64,000 nucleotides of DNA from Clitoria ternatea (GCA_037962975.1 CM075671.1:39766501-39830500), one strand, 5' to 3'. Positions 1 to 11,518 are shown, numbered from the stretch's first letter. Numbers and translations: made by a program. The notes: a model not told the origin generated them from the sequence alone.

Positions 1-529
1 AATTCATCCACATTAAGCGACATCCACTTTGTCACATGTCTTCCTGGTTAATCACTAAAGGGTTGCCACAAGTAACAAAAAGAGTGAGATAAAATATCAA
101 ATAAATAGAAATTAAATTAGAACATACACAATCACAAGTAGGATGCTATGTGATGCAGATGCCAAACAAGTATTTTGTATTATATTTATATTAATAATTT
201 CATTCTCTATATGAATGAAAATGCATGATGGATCCATTCTGGTGGGAACATCTGCAGTGATTTCTAACAATAACATTTTTACGGATATCCAACCGATACC
301 GCGCCCCATAATGCAACACCAACATCGGATAACAATACAATCATATCAATAACAAGTGTTGCGGGACCCCCTTAAGGATACACTGCTTAGCCCTTAAGAC
401 GGCCGTGGTATAAAACCACCGCAGAGGTCTGTTGCTCAACAGAGCACGTTCCCCCACCGGGAACCCCTCAAAGAACCCCCCCTGTGGATTCTTTGAATGG
501 CCAATGCATATGATACATGATGCATTAAA

Positions 530-800
530 TTATCAAAAACAATAAAATTATTATAATACTCAAATAAGCATACTTTATTTGTAATTCAAAGAATATGGAA
601 ACACATTTTCCATAATATTTATATCATAATTCAATCATATGGAAACACCTTTTCCATAATATTTATACCATAATTCAAACATATGGAAACATATTTTCTA
701 TAATATTTAATAATTCAAAGAATATGGAAACACATTTTCCATGTTATAGTAATTATTTAATATCATATTCCAAAGAATATAGAAAATATATTTTCCATGA
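530..800. repeat. Short direct repeats (ATATGGAAACAyATTTTCC) inside the LTR
   Basis: At least five imperfect copies of a unit reading about ATATGGAAACACATTTTCC, followed by ATAATATTTAT, occur at roughly 60-bp spacing. This is a decayed local tandem array within the LTR and has no coding potential. Confidence 0.6.
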
Positions 801-999
801 TATAAAATTATACTACTAAAATAATTTTAAAAACAAGAGTTTTCTCCCTTTAAATGTTTAAATAAACTTCTAAATTTTATTTAATTAATTATATTTATTT
901 TATTTCAAAATAAAGTCTTTAGAATAATAAAAATCCAATAATAATAAAAATTCTAATTTTTATAAAAAAAATCATTATTTTAAGCTTTTAATCATATTT

Positions 1000-1130
1000 A
1001 CAAAAATGCCACTAGTTTTATTTACGAAAATGTCATCGTTCTAATTTATTTACAAAAATGCCACCGCTTCTGATATATTTACAAAAATGCTACTGTACGT
1101 TTTTATTTACGTAAATGCCACCGCTTCTAG
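1000..1130. repeat. Tandem array of about 30-bp units (TTTACAAAAATGCCAC)
   Basis: Four imperfect units of TTTATTTACAAAAATGCCACyG follow one another in the U3 side of the LTR. These are short direct repeats with no ORF. A promoter/enhancer role is possible but is not shown by the sequence. Confidence 0.6.
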
Positions 1131-1973
1131 TTTTTAACACCACTTGAAAATGTCCGCTGTTAAAGGGGTCTGTTATGCACAACGAAAATACCAGCTCTGT
1201 TCTTGCTGTTTTTGCTGGATTTTCATTTTTAATTACAAAATTAAACATACCAATTGATTTCAAATCATCATACAACATCAGAAACATATCATATATCAAA
1301 TTCTAAACCAATTAGCATCAATTTCATAATTTAAATCAAATTAAATTAAAATCTAACTATATAAGTTTCTAAACAATTAACAATTAAATAAGCAATTCTA
1401 ACTTAATTTCTAAGTATTTAATATCTTATCCCCTCTTTCTTACCTCAATTGAAGATCCCTAAGCTTTTCTTGAGCTAAGCTCCTTTGTATCTCTTCAATT
1501 CTTCAAGTTTGAGTAATTTTTTATTATGCAAAATTGAAAGGCTTTAGGATATGGAAATTGATATTTAGAGGTTTGAAAAAGATGATGAAGGGTTAAGGAA
1601 TTTATAGTGTTTTTGTTTTTGAGGAAATTGGAAGGGTGGAAGCCATATTTATAGGCTTCAATGGCGGTGGAAAATAAGGCGGTGGAGAAGAGAAGAAGAA
1701 AAGAGACCCTTCGGGAGAGAGAAGATTGTTTTATTATTATTTATTATTATTGTTTTATTTAAATAATAGGTTCCTTAATAATTCTTCCTTTTATTGTCGC
1801 ATTTTATTTCTGTTTAGTCTTATTTTAAATCCGATTTACAAAATAAAAATATCTCTATAATCGAAATAAAATTTCCTATTTTCTAAAATTTATTTCTTAT
1901 TTTTCTGAGAAACTTTAATTTTTTCACTGTTTAATTATCAATTTAAATTTAATTAAAAAATTAGGCTGTTACT

Positions 1974-3141
1974 ATTCTCACCATCTATCCTACAATCCAT
2001 ACTTGAATTCATCAAGATATTTACAAATGTGGGTTTTCCAGCCTTGGCAATCATCAACTGTTCATCATCATAAATGTCATTGCCATCATATTGACATCCA
2101 AATCCTTATATCCAACTATCATACTTTGTCATATATAAAATAATTAGCCAATTTACACTATTAAAAGAATAAGGATTCAATTTAGAAAATAATCAATTCC
2201 AAAATCAACATATCTATCAACACCATCACATATCCATCCATCCATACATCATCCAAATCACATTGCCAATCAAGGCATTCCATTACCATAGTTTACCTTC
2301 AACACAAAAAATATCACTCCCCAAAACAAGATCATACACAATCCTGCATCACAATACAAAAAATAGACAACATAGGAGAGTGGACATTACATTTGAAATG
2401 ACGAATACTTAAACACTTATGGATCTAAAACCACATCATCTTAAACCTCACACCGACATATCTCTTAGCTATATGCAAATGCTCTTAAGCTAATGCATAT
2501 GCATAAGGAATCGTACTCAACAAATACAGATTCAACTATGGGAATAATCATCAATGTGGGTATATAATGCAGTATAATCTCAATAATAATGTAAATACAC
2601 ACATATATATCATTTTACACTTTAACTGGTTCCAAACTATATTGCCCAACAATGCAACACTTGTCATTTCACCATGACTACATTAAATAACATACAAGAT
2701 ATTATAAAAATGGTATTGCGGGCCAACCATGATTCCTCACCATGGCAACAATGATTCAATGGAACCACTGGGGTAATCCCACTCCTCAAAGAGCCACTTC
2801 TCACTGGGTCAACCATATACAATTCCTCGTGATTAAACATGGGCAGCTTTGTGATTCAACCATGGAACCACTAGGGTAACAAATATGTTTGCGTATTAAG
2901 CAACCCTCCCACTGGGCCAACCTATAGAACCCCTAACATCCCAAACCGGGAAGCTAAATAGATATGTCATGGATGCAAATAAAAATGAAGATAAAATGTA
3001 TTCTCAAACTAATGCATCCTACCATGTCACTCATCAATCATTATTCTTATTATTATCATCATCATTTTTTCTTAGTAGATTTTAATTACACAAACATAGT
3101 CTTACCATTATTTTCAATAATCAATTATAGCATTTAATTTC
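1974..3141 (-). mobile_element. Probable distal part of a minus-strand LTR, interrupted by the giant unit O1
   Basis: This stretch is non-coding. It contains phrases such as GGCCAACCATGATTCC and AACCACTGGGGTAA (2715-2940) that look like retrotransposon LTR sequence. O1 is flanked by ATTTC here (3137-3141) and CTTTC at 18300-18304, a one-mismatch target duplication, so this stretch was once continuous with 18300-20207. That right-hand piece ends as a minus-strand LTR start. Assignment to the same LTR is an inference. Confidence 0.4.
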
Positions 3142-3517
3142 TATAACACCCTCGGTTGACTAGGATAATCCCTTCCACTAGATTGTTCTATTTAGTTGAG
3201 AGGTTACTATTTTGACAAAAATATGGAAGTGTAAGAACTTTTGTTTTATAAACTCAAACCATAAACCGTAACGACACCATAATATAAGATTGGAATATCA
3301 TAAAACAAATTACTAAAACCAAAGTATCAATATTAAGTATAATAAAGTGTAAAACCAAAAGAAGATAACATCATCAAGTGGTGGCTAACATCGTCAGGAT
3401 ATATACATCAGTACAAAAGACCAGCATCATCAGTCCCATCCTACTAGAACTACAAGGGAATAGAAGCTCCCTGGCTATATATACAGACAAAACAAATAGA
3501 AGGCAGTGCATCAATCT

Positions 3518-4251
3518 CTAATCATCACTAAGAGGAAAATCTAGATGATCTAGCCCGAAAGTGGATGGTGACGGAGAGGGAAGTCCAACATCTAGTAACG
3601 GTCCTAAGTTCGATGACAACTGACCTAGCATGGGTGAAGAAAGTTGTCTGTATCTCTTATTGTATGCATCAAAGGACTCTCGAATCAAGTCTCTCGCAGC
3701 AGGGGACATCTCATGAAACTGCTTGGTACCCCCATACATGTAAGTCTGGAACACATGTTTGAGGAATCGGTGAGACTGGTCCCACTGTCTCTTAGCTTGG
3801 AAAACATCCATCTGAATGGTAACAAGAGCAACAGGGGGACCAAATCCTTCATCATCATATCTAGTACATACATCCCTACCGGCTTATCTACGAATGTTAT
3901 CGGAGCAAGAAGAGGTGCTGATGCTGCCACTGTGTTAAGGAACTCTGCAGGTGGAAGCTGGACTGGCAGGGGAGAAAGATCCGTTGGGTTGGCCATAGCC
4001 ACGTCAATCAGGACAGGACCAGGGCCTCCCAGAGGTTCCTTCTCTAGATCTTCATTCTTTTCTGGAACCTCCATGATAAGTGGTAGTCGGGCGGGTATCG
4101 GTAAGATGTCAGCAGAATCAGTCATTGCTATGTCAGTAGGAACGAGTCTATGGTCTGCTTCGGCTACAATATTGGCGTGCTCACACCTAATACACGAACA
4201 AAGGTGAATAGGTAGTCTGCAATAGGCGTAAGGGTGAGCTCTCTCTTCCAA
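3518..4251 (-). pseudogene. Antisense coding-like remnant in O1 (unknown protein)
   Basis: Two overlapping minus-strand frames (188 codons, 4251-3685; 97 codons, 3811-3518) look like one older coding region broken by a frameshift around 3860-3880. The 97-codon frame extends upstream past its first ATG with coding-like composition (for example YDDEGFGPPVALVTIQM). The C-terminal part is charged and helical in character (RDLIRESFDAYNKRYRQL). A possible 3' splice site (CCTATTGCAG on the minus strand) lies at about 4219-4228. I do not recognise a family. The corresponding part of O2 is shorter and lacks the ORF, so this may be a captured host fragment or a lost LTR gene. Confidence 0.35.
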
Positions 4252-7200
4252 ACAAATCAGAGGATGTCATTTCTGACGTCCTCTCACAATCATCAATTAG
4301 TTACAATTATGATACTCGTACTCAGGAGAAAACTAGTCCTTCTAAGTTATATCACACCTTTTTGACCTTCCTAACATTCCCAATACTATACCCTAGTTCC
4401 ACAACTAACCTTTACAACTATCAGAACATGTTCTATCATAACAGTTATTCAATCAAAATCATAACATATCGATGTTATGTAATGCAATACATGAATTCCT
4501 TCATTATATTCCAATTATTCATCTTTCTTATTAATCCATATGTATACATGTAGGCCTATTCTCAATCCATCGGTCATTCTCATTATCATCATCAGAATCT
4601 GTCCTGTACAGACTATCCCTGTGCATAACGTTTCTAAACTAAAGCAATCGGAACCCACTAAGTCCTTTCATCTCATACTCGGGTATGACATACTCATAGG
4701 TTCACTCAGTATTGGCCATCTCATTATATCAGTCATACTAGGACTTGGCTCTCAACGACCATAGTGACATTCTGTCTAAGTCAAAGTACATTAGGGTTGC
4801 AATAAACTGTCCAACATTGGGCGCGACTCCAAGCCATTGGATGCCCGAACCAATGTACTCCCAAGGTTCTCCGTAGAGACCGAACGCTACATGCCCTCCA
4901 GCATACCCCGGTGTATGCTCTAGTTTCTCAATCAATCATTCTCATGTATAATGCATGTTTCATACAAAATCTCATTCTTTCTCTTAATCCCCATCATTGG
5001 TAAGGTCCTGTTAATTCATTTTCATTCTCAATACCCTTAATTTCATAGGTATTATTCGAGTCTAAGGGTAGGTTTTATAGGTTATATGAATAAGTCAAGG
5101 ATTATGGTGGTTGGGCTCTTGAAGGTTGAGTATGGTTTCATATATTATCTCATCCATATACATACAATCACTTCACTTCTTTAGTGACTGGGTAATTGAG
5201 AATGAAAATGACCTAGCGTATCATCTCTTTACACATCGGGTATGATTCATCACTTTCTTATACTCATCACTTTCCACATCATATACTTTGCTTTTCACTA
5301 CGGGACTCGCTACCATGACAGGTACATATTAATTTTTATTCTCTGATGCATCCTCAACATATCATATTATAAAGTGTACGTTTCATAGTATGATTAGACT
5401 ATCACAATATCATCACTAATTAATTAATACAATTTATCAGCACTGAAACAATATCATATCATCCATCCATTTATAACTCATCTCATAAATGTATCATACA
5501 ATGTCACCTAACTATCCCTTACCTCTCACCTCTATAGGTTCGCTCCTTACAGATCAAGTAGTATTTTATGAAGTGTATTACTTCTAAGAATTCTAGCCTC
5601 TTCGTCTAGAGGTCTAATTCTTATGTTCAATTAAGCATTTCTTAGAGATACCCCCATGCGTACTATCTCTTTTAGTTGTTGTTAATTAAATACCTTATTC
5701 AAGTAATGTTACTAATTAAAGTGTTATTTGTCCATAAGACATATTTACTTCATCCAAGTCTCATAGTTAATTGTTGGTTATTTTCTAAGTATGCTAACTT
5801 TTGTCATTTGTTTATTCTAATCTAATCTAATTGGTCCAATTAATTATTATATACCTTAGTTACACTATAATTCATTTAGTTATTTTGATCCTCAGTCTAG
5901 TGAACCTTATTAAGGCGGTCTATAAATTATAACTAGTATTACTAATCCTTATTATTTATTACTTTCTTCTTTAACCTAAGTAGTAATTCTTTCTAAGTCC
6001 ATTTTAACTAACTCTTTTCCTTGTCTTAGTTTGTTTTCTTACTAGTAATTCACCAGATATTAACTTATTCAGTTCTCCTATTTATATTTGTTCCAACTTT
6101 GTTTTAGTAATCTAGCCTTATCTCTAATATGAACTCCATGACATAACAAGACTTAATGCTAGTGATATTTAACCTATAAATATTCTACTATCCTAAGTTA
6201 CTTATTCTAATCGTTTCATTATTACCAATTTATCTAAGTATTATGTTCAACATTTACTAAACCATTGGGCACATAATCATTTATTCTAATCGTTTCATTA
6301 TTACCTCACCATTTTTAGAATAACCTTAAGAAAATATCTTTGAAAATCTGGTAAAATAAAATGACTGCCGAAAACGTCCCGTTTGAAAATTTTTTAGAAA
6401 CTTGTGTACTCCTTGAAAATGACTCCGGCCACTGAGCGGTGAGCGTAAATTATAATTGCGGGGCTTACCAGACGATTTTATACCAATTATATCAATATAC
6501 ATAAAAATTATAAAATTTACTTATACAACCATATCGAATACTAACCGAGCCCGCCAAACACTAAAATCCATAACTCTTCCGTCTTGGCTCTGATTTTGGT
6601 AGAATTCCTTTCGGTTGTCCGGTCGTCGAGGCATGCATTACGGGATTTTATAAAATACTAAATTTTATTTTTAACTTAACAGAATTATCCTCAATTATTA
6701 AAATTCCATATTTTGAAATCCGACCATTGGATCATGACGAAACTTAAAATTATAACCTTAGGGTACTAAAAGAACATTACAGGATAATTTTAAGACACAA
6801 TCAACGGAAAAGAGGTTCTCCTTACCTCATGGATGCTCACGGTTTAGAAAAGGAAACAAGGGTGGGTGTCCAAAATTCCACCAAACGCCTCTGATCGTTT
6901 ACCGATAAACGTCGATAACTCTCGATCCTAGAAAAATGTTCATGCGTGGTTAAGAGAGGAAAAAGTGGCCACGGGTTTGGCCTCCAAGCATCAAGGAGGA
7001 GATCATTTAATTTTAAAATGAAATTTGATTTTGAGTCAAGAAAACCAAGAAAAGATTCAAGAGGAAGAAATGTTAAAACTCACCTTGGAGGAGCTTGAGT
7101 AGCTCACGGTTTAGAAGCTCTTTGAGCAAGAGGATGAAGTCGGTTTTATGAGTCTATTTGCATGCAAGAAAATTGAGAGGGGGTGGCTGTTTTGGTTATG

Positions 7201-7701
7201 GTCTAGCCATGGTTAGAAGAGAAGAAATAAGGGGAAGTAAACATTTTAGAAGTACTGAAGGTGATAGGTGGAGGGTGGCCATGCTTTTGGTGGTTAAGGG
7301 TGGTTGGTTATGGTGGTTTATGGTGGTAACTGAAGAGGAGAATGGTTGTAGAAGTTTTGGAGAATTAGATGAAAAAGAATTATGGATTGGTTTAGTTATG
7401 AATGAGGAATAAAGTGGAGTGAAGAAATGCTGAATTTATTCTAGGCAAAGGAAGGAATATCATCATGAATTTGTTAGCATTAAATGCTAAGTGGAGGGCA
7501 GCTGGTGGGTGAGATGGTGGCGTGAAGGGGCTGCCCTCTCCTAGAGGAGACACCTGTCCTAGGAGGTGGCAAGTGGTGGTGGTTGACTGGAAACCGGTGG
7601 CCCGAAAATTAATTTGTTACGCGATGGTTTTAGGCGTGCAGGAATTTTAGGAACCGAAAATTAGAGATGTTAAAAATAAATAAAGGATAATTTGTAGAGG
7701 A
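4252..7701. other. O1 non-coding body, left of the E1 insertion
   Basis: No gene is seen. Conserved blocks shared with O2 include GCGCGACTCCAAGCCATTGG (4820-4839) with the following 90 bp, and the block around 6545-6850 containing ACCGAGCC, CCATTGGATCATGACGA and CTTACCTCATGGATGCTCAC. The ORF at 7158-7412 (84 codons, Gly/Trp-rich from a purine-rich tract) is not supported as coding. Confidence 0.5.
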
Positions 7702-7706
7702 AAAAT
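7702..7706. repeat. Target-site duplication of E1, left copy (AAAAT)
   Basis: AAAAT here exactly matches 16728-16732 on the other side of E1. This is the expected 5-bp signature of LTR-retrotransposon integration and fixes the element ends. Confidence 0.9.
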
Positions 7707-7950
7707 TATTAGTCCTCAAATTTTCAATAAAAGCTTGAACAAAAATTTCATAAAAATTATAAAAATTAGTTTAATTTGTTAGAAAATTAGGATTTAAATT
7801 CAATAAATGGATGTTGTTGGAAATAATCTACCCTTGATCAATTTTCTCCAGTTTTGTAGTGAAAACGTTAAGAAATCAAGAGAAAATTACACTGGAGGAG
7901 CTGACGCGTAGCCTCATCCCACGCATAGCATCAACAGCTATGTTTGATGC

Positions 7951-7983
7951 TGACGCTACGCGTCCTAGCCACGCGTAGCGTCA
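7951..7983. repeat. Perfect 13-bp inverted repeat with 7-nt loop
   Basis: TGACGCTACGCGT (7951-7963) and ACGCGTAGCGTCA (7971-7983) are exact reverse complements separated by CCTAGCC. The 3' LTR copy near 15403-15435 has a C-to-T change in one arm. Each arm contains the 11-bp motif found throughout E1 and E3. Confidence 0.9.
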
Positions 7984-8185
7984 ATGCTGTGTAGGCTCCA
8001 CTTCCAACTTGGTCAAGCACTCAGCTTTGACCCAATAATGGTCATCCCACTCAGCACCAAGGGCCATCCCACTCAACACAAATGGCCAAAACACAGTGGA
8101 GACACGTCCAAGTGGCCAAGCATGATCCATTTTTATAATTTGTAGTGGCCATTATCAGCTGTTTAATGGAAGCTGAGTCAGGGGC

Positions 8186-8220
8186 CTGACGCGTAGCGTC
8201 ACACTGACGCGTAGCGTCAG
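8186..8220 (+). promoter_or_regulatory. Paired ACGCGTAGCGT motif upstream of the E1 LTR TATA box
   Basis: Two tandem ACGCGTAGCGT motifs are bounded by CTGACGC (8186-8192) and GCGTCAG (8214-8220), so the pair can fold back on itself. It ends 16 nt before TATAAATAG. The same arrangement occurs at 15638-15672 (with one change) and, with different but still complementary arms, at 56943-56979 in E3. ACGCGT fits the CGCG-box consensus bound by plant CAMTA factors; that function is an inference. Confidence 0.6.
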
Positions 8221-8236
8221 CACCCTTGCTCAGCCC

Positions 8237-8245
8237 TATAAATAG
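8237..8245 (+). promoter_or_regulatory. TATA box of the E1 5' LTR
   Basis: TATAAATAG sits within CTATAAATAGGG, about 530 bp into the LTR. It is conserved at 15689-15697 in the 3' LTR and in the same context in E3. Transcription of the genomic RNA would start some 25-35 nt downstream. Confidence 0.8.
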
Positions 8246-9282
8246 GGCCATCCAACACCATTCTAAGCATCCCTTTCACAGTATTTCATTCTCTTCTTTT
8301 CTCTCTTGTGCTCGATTTTGAGTACTTCTTTTGTGAGTTATAGTTCTAGAATAGTTTTCTAGATACTTGAGTGTGTTTCGGTGTATTGTGATCGTTGTAT
8401 CGTGAAGTTTCCATCGTCTTCGTAATTTTAAACTCTGTAAGTGTTGTTTTTACTTTCACCATGTGTAACTAATCTGTTTATATTGGAATTGGTGAACTAG
8501 TCTATTGAGTATAATGTTGTGAATTCGACCTCTGCATGTTTATGATTCAAGTCCATGTTAGTATTTCAACCTTTTATTAATATGAACGTCAAACGGGAGA
8601 ATGATTTTCATGTGTATTGAAACTTGTTTTATTAGTATGAATGTCAAACGGGAGAATGATTGTTCATGTCGTATTGAAACTTGTTTTGACAAAAGTAAAA
8701 AGTTGGAATACCCTTGGTATCTCAATTCTATAGGGGTTGTTAACCATTGTTGCCATAAGGCCAGGTCTTAATGCAAGTTTTTACTGAGAAAGCTCACGAG
8801 GGATCGGACTTTACGATGAATTCTTAGAATTTATATCACGAGGGATCGGTTATAATGATTTTAAGCTGCAATGACATGAAACTTGATGATTAAATATGCA
8901 TGTCTTGAGTTCCTCATTGTTATTCTAGATTAGGGATCCAATTTCCAACATAATTTGTTTATCTATGTTTATCTCAAGTATCTTACCTATTCTAGATTGT
9001 AACTCGTCTTTTTAGATAGATTTTATTTTCTTTTATCTTATGAACCACTCAATCATGCTAACCTGTGAATATTGTATAAATTGTATATAAATCATTCTTT
9101 TGTTTATAACTTCCTTCATATTTACCATAGTAAATAGAAAATTATTGTTGTTATTGGACTTTCAATCCCAGTGGAACGATATCTAAATTTTGAAAACTAC
9201 AAACGATTGGTGCGCTTGCCAATTAACAACCCGGTGGTGGAAACGAATTGTTGAGACGCTATCACCGGGTTAACAAGTTTTC

Positions 9283-9300
9283 TGGCGCCGTCGCCGGGGA
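9283..9300 (+). other. Primer binding site, tRNA-Asp
   Basis: TGGCGCCGTCGCCGGGGA lies 7 nt after the LTR. It is complementary to the 3' end of plant tRNA-Asp(GTC), ...CCCCGGCAACGGCGCCA, with one mismatch. This primer is typical of Athila-lineage Ty3/gypsy elements. Confidence 0.88.
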
Positions 9301-9422
9301 TTGAATTGTTTCAGTAAAACAGTAAATTTTTAATTACCGTGGTAAATATTTTTACCTTAGTTAAATTTTTGATTATTTATTATTTCTTATTGTTACACTA
9401 ACTTTCTTTGTCTAGTTTGTGT

Positions 9423-10928
9423 ATGCAAACTCGATCTACCGCAGGTAAAATTTATTTTGATCCTGAGATAGAAAAGTTTGTAAAGAAAATCAAGTCTTTG
9501 AAATCTAAAACACAAACTAATTTTTCTTCTACTTCTAAAAATTTTGAAAATTCAAATATGGCTGCTGAAAGGAGAACATTGGGACAGTTTGCTGCTATTA
9601 ATGGTCCACCCCGAGTTTCAGGAATGTTTCAAGGATCAGTTTTACCAGTGGAAATTAAACCTGCTACTTTAAACATTATTCAAAACAACCAATTTGCTGG
9701 TTTAAATCATGAAGAACCATATGAACATTTAACTATTTTTTATGAGTTATGCAGCACAATTGGTTTTGAACCCAATCAAGAAGAGTCTATTTACATGAGA
9801 CTTTTTCCTTTTTCATTAATTGGTAAAGCAAAATAATGGTTTAAATCTTGTCCACCGGGTAGTTTTGCCAACTGGTCCGATGTTGAAAGAAAATTTTTGG
9901 AAAGATTTTATTCTCCTTCAAAATATTTTGAAGCAATGACAGCCATACACTCTTTTTCTCAAAATAATGATGAATCACTAGGAGAGACATGGGAACGATT
10001 CAATGCACTCTTGAGAAAGTGTCCAAACCACAACCTGAATGATGCCGAAAAGGTAAGAATCGTTTACCATGGTTTATTGCCTCAGTTCAAGATGATGTTA
10101 GACGCTTGTGCAGGTGGTTCTTTAATGAACAAGACTATGGAGGAAGCCATAGAAATATTGGAATCAATGGCTATTAGTGACCGCCAAGCAAAGCATGAAA
10201 GAGGTAATGTACAAAGGAAGCCAGGAATGCTTGAATTGGGAGTAAATGATGCAGTGTTGGCTCAGCAAAAATTACTGACCTAACAAATTGAAGTTATGAG
10301 CAAGCAATTGGAAAAACTCCAAATTGCTCAAGTAACATCACCACCCCCTGCTCAACTTAAACAATGTATGCACTGCATGGGAGAACAACCATGTGGTTAC
10401 TGTGGAAATGAGCAAGAGCAAGCCAATTTCATGAACCATCAAAGAGCACCCTTAGGTAATTTTCCTTTCAATCATGGAAATTCTTTTCCTAATAATTACC
10501 TGCAGGGTTGGCAAAATCAGAATATTGGCTGGAGACAGGACACTGGACCTTCCAACAGACCTCCTAACAATCAATTCAAGCAACAACAAACTGACAATGC
10601 AAGATTGACAAGAATAGAGGAATCTATTCAATAGTTATTGCAGTTTGTAGAGACAAATGAAGCTGCCCGGAAAGCATCAGACATACAAATGGGTCAGCTT
10701 GCAAAAGAAATAGCCGAATTAAAGAGTTCTGGGTTTTCTGCAAACACTCAAAACCCAAGGGAACAATGTAATGCTGTTTCTTTTGATGTTGTAAAAATTG
10801 ATTGTAAAGAAAAGAGTGAGAAAAAGAAAGAAGAAGAAGAGAAAGAAAGTAAAAAAATAGAAAGTAAAAAAATAGAAAAAAATGAAAAAGAAAAAAAATA
10901 TGCAAGCAGATACAGAGCAAGAAACTAA
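9423..10928 (+). pseudogene. gag: E1 gag (three in-frame stops)
   Basis: Capsid/nucleocapsid polyprotein of E1. A single frame runs from ATG 9423 to 10928 and is broken only by TAA 9834-9836, TAA 10281-10283 and TAG 10632-10634; no frameshift is needed. The capsid core matches the Retrotrans_gag family around 9700-10180 (WFKSCPPGS, KFLERFYSP, ESLGETWERF, LLPQFKMML). At 10365-10410 there is a Cys-rich CMHC...CGYC segment, but no canonical CCHC zinc knuckle. The C-terminus is very rich in Lys and Glu (10800-10900). The frame is also open a few codons upstream of 9423, but ATG 9423 (MQTRST) is the first ATG after the leader and matches related elements. Confidence 0.85.
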
Positions 10929-11518
10929 CTGTATAACCCCGAAAAAATGTAAAGATCCGGGGAGTTTCACCATTCCTGTAACAATTGGAAATATCAACAT
11001 CAGGAATGCGTTATTAGATTTAGGGGCTAACATCAACTTGATGCCCTTAGATTTAATAAAGCGCATTGGTGAATATGAGCTAAAAGAAGCAAAAACAGAA
11101 TTACAGTTTGCAGATCGCTCTGTCAAAAAGCCTTTTGGGATCGTGGAAGATGTACTAGTAAAGGTTGACTAGTACCACTTCAAGGTTGACTTTGTGGTAC
11201 TGGATATGAAGGAGGATACTGAGATCCCCCTGATTCTAGACTGCAAGGATCAGAGTAGATGTTGATCTAAGTATGGTTGTAGTCAAAGTTTATGAAGAAG
11301 AGGTAAGCTTCAGTGCTCATGAACACCTCAGGATAAGTAATGAGGAAAAAATTTACCCTTCAACCGAACCAGGTATATCTCTTCCCAATCAATTAAATTG
11401 TTTTAAATTAACCGATGTCTTGAAAGATGAAAAACAGGTAATTAAACATCGGAAAAGAAGAAGAAGGAAGAAAAAGACAGGTGATTCCTCAACGAATATT
11501 GGGAGACCACCTGATTAA
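10882..11518 (+). pseudogene. pro: E1 aspartic protease (pro), broken
   Basis: Retropepsin-like protease. The frame opens at 10882, +1 relative to gag. It contains DPGSFTIPVTIG, then the active-site segment ALLDLGANINLMP (about 11015-11050; Athila-type DLGA instead of DTGA), then FADRSVKKPFGIVEDVLVKVD. TAG at 11170-11172 interrupts it; reading continues (YHFKVDFVVLDMKED) to another break near 11260, after which frame 2 (11273-11518) carries the C-terminus and a Lys/Arg-rich tail ending at 11518. RT would normally follow in frame but is absent. Overlap with gag may reflect a small indel or a frameshift strategy; I cannot tell which. Confidence 0.8.

Larger units (their letters stand above)
1..1972 (-). 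mobile_element. Partial LTR of a chromovirus-like Ty3/gypsy element (minus strand)
   Basis: Read on the minus strand this begins TAACAGCC next to position 1972, the usual start of plant chromovirus LTRs (TGTAACAGCC, with the terminal dinucleotide altered here). The sequence just outside (1974-1990) reads on the minus strand as a purine-rich GATGGTGAGAATA, which resembles a decayed polypurine tract, so this is probably a 3' LTR. A minus-strand TATA box lies at 1645-1653 (TATAAATAT). Positions 520-800 contain repeated ATATGGAAACACATTTTCC phrases, and 1005-1130 contain repeated TTTACAAAAATGCCAC phrases. The other end is off the window. The ORFs at 112-309 and 1090-1299 are chance ORFs. Family assignment is by terminal motif only. 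Confidence 0.55.
7707..9275 (+). repeat. E1 5' LTR (1569 bp)
   Basis: It begins TATTAGTCCTCAAATTTTC (TG mutated to TA; the 3' copy has TGTTAGTCC) and ends CACCGGGTTAACA. U3 contains six copies of the ACGCGTAGCGT motif (some altered), then a TATA box at 8237. Downstream, a 55-bp-spaced duplication (AACGGGAGAATGAT at 8592 and 8647) and two CACGAGGGATCGG copies (about 8796 and 8837) occur in the transcribed part. The minus-strand ORF at 8051-8251 is repeated in the 3' LTR at 15503-15703 simply because the LTRs are copies. Confidence 0.93.

Noticed and set aside
3565..4207. Plus-strand ORFs (65 and 187 codons) opposite the antisense remnant
   Set aside because: Ser/Thr-rich mirror reading of the better-composed minus-strand frames; no independent support.
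8051..8251. 66-codon minus-strand ORF, repeated at 15503-15703
   Set aside because: Repetition is explained by the two LTR copies; it overlaps the promoter motifs and TATA box and shows no protein family features.
9283..9300. Possible tRNA gene fragment
   Set aside because: It is only the 18-nt complement of a tRNA-Asp 3' end at the expected place for a primer binding site; no tRNA body is present. The same holds for 29970-29987.
10719..11126. 135-codon minus-strand ORF rich in Phe
   Set aside because: Antisense shadow of the Lys/Glu-rich gag tail; low complexity.
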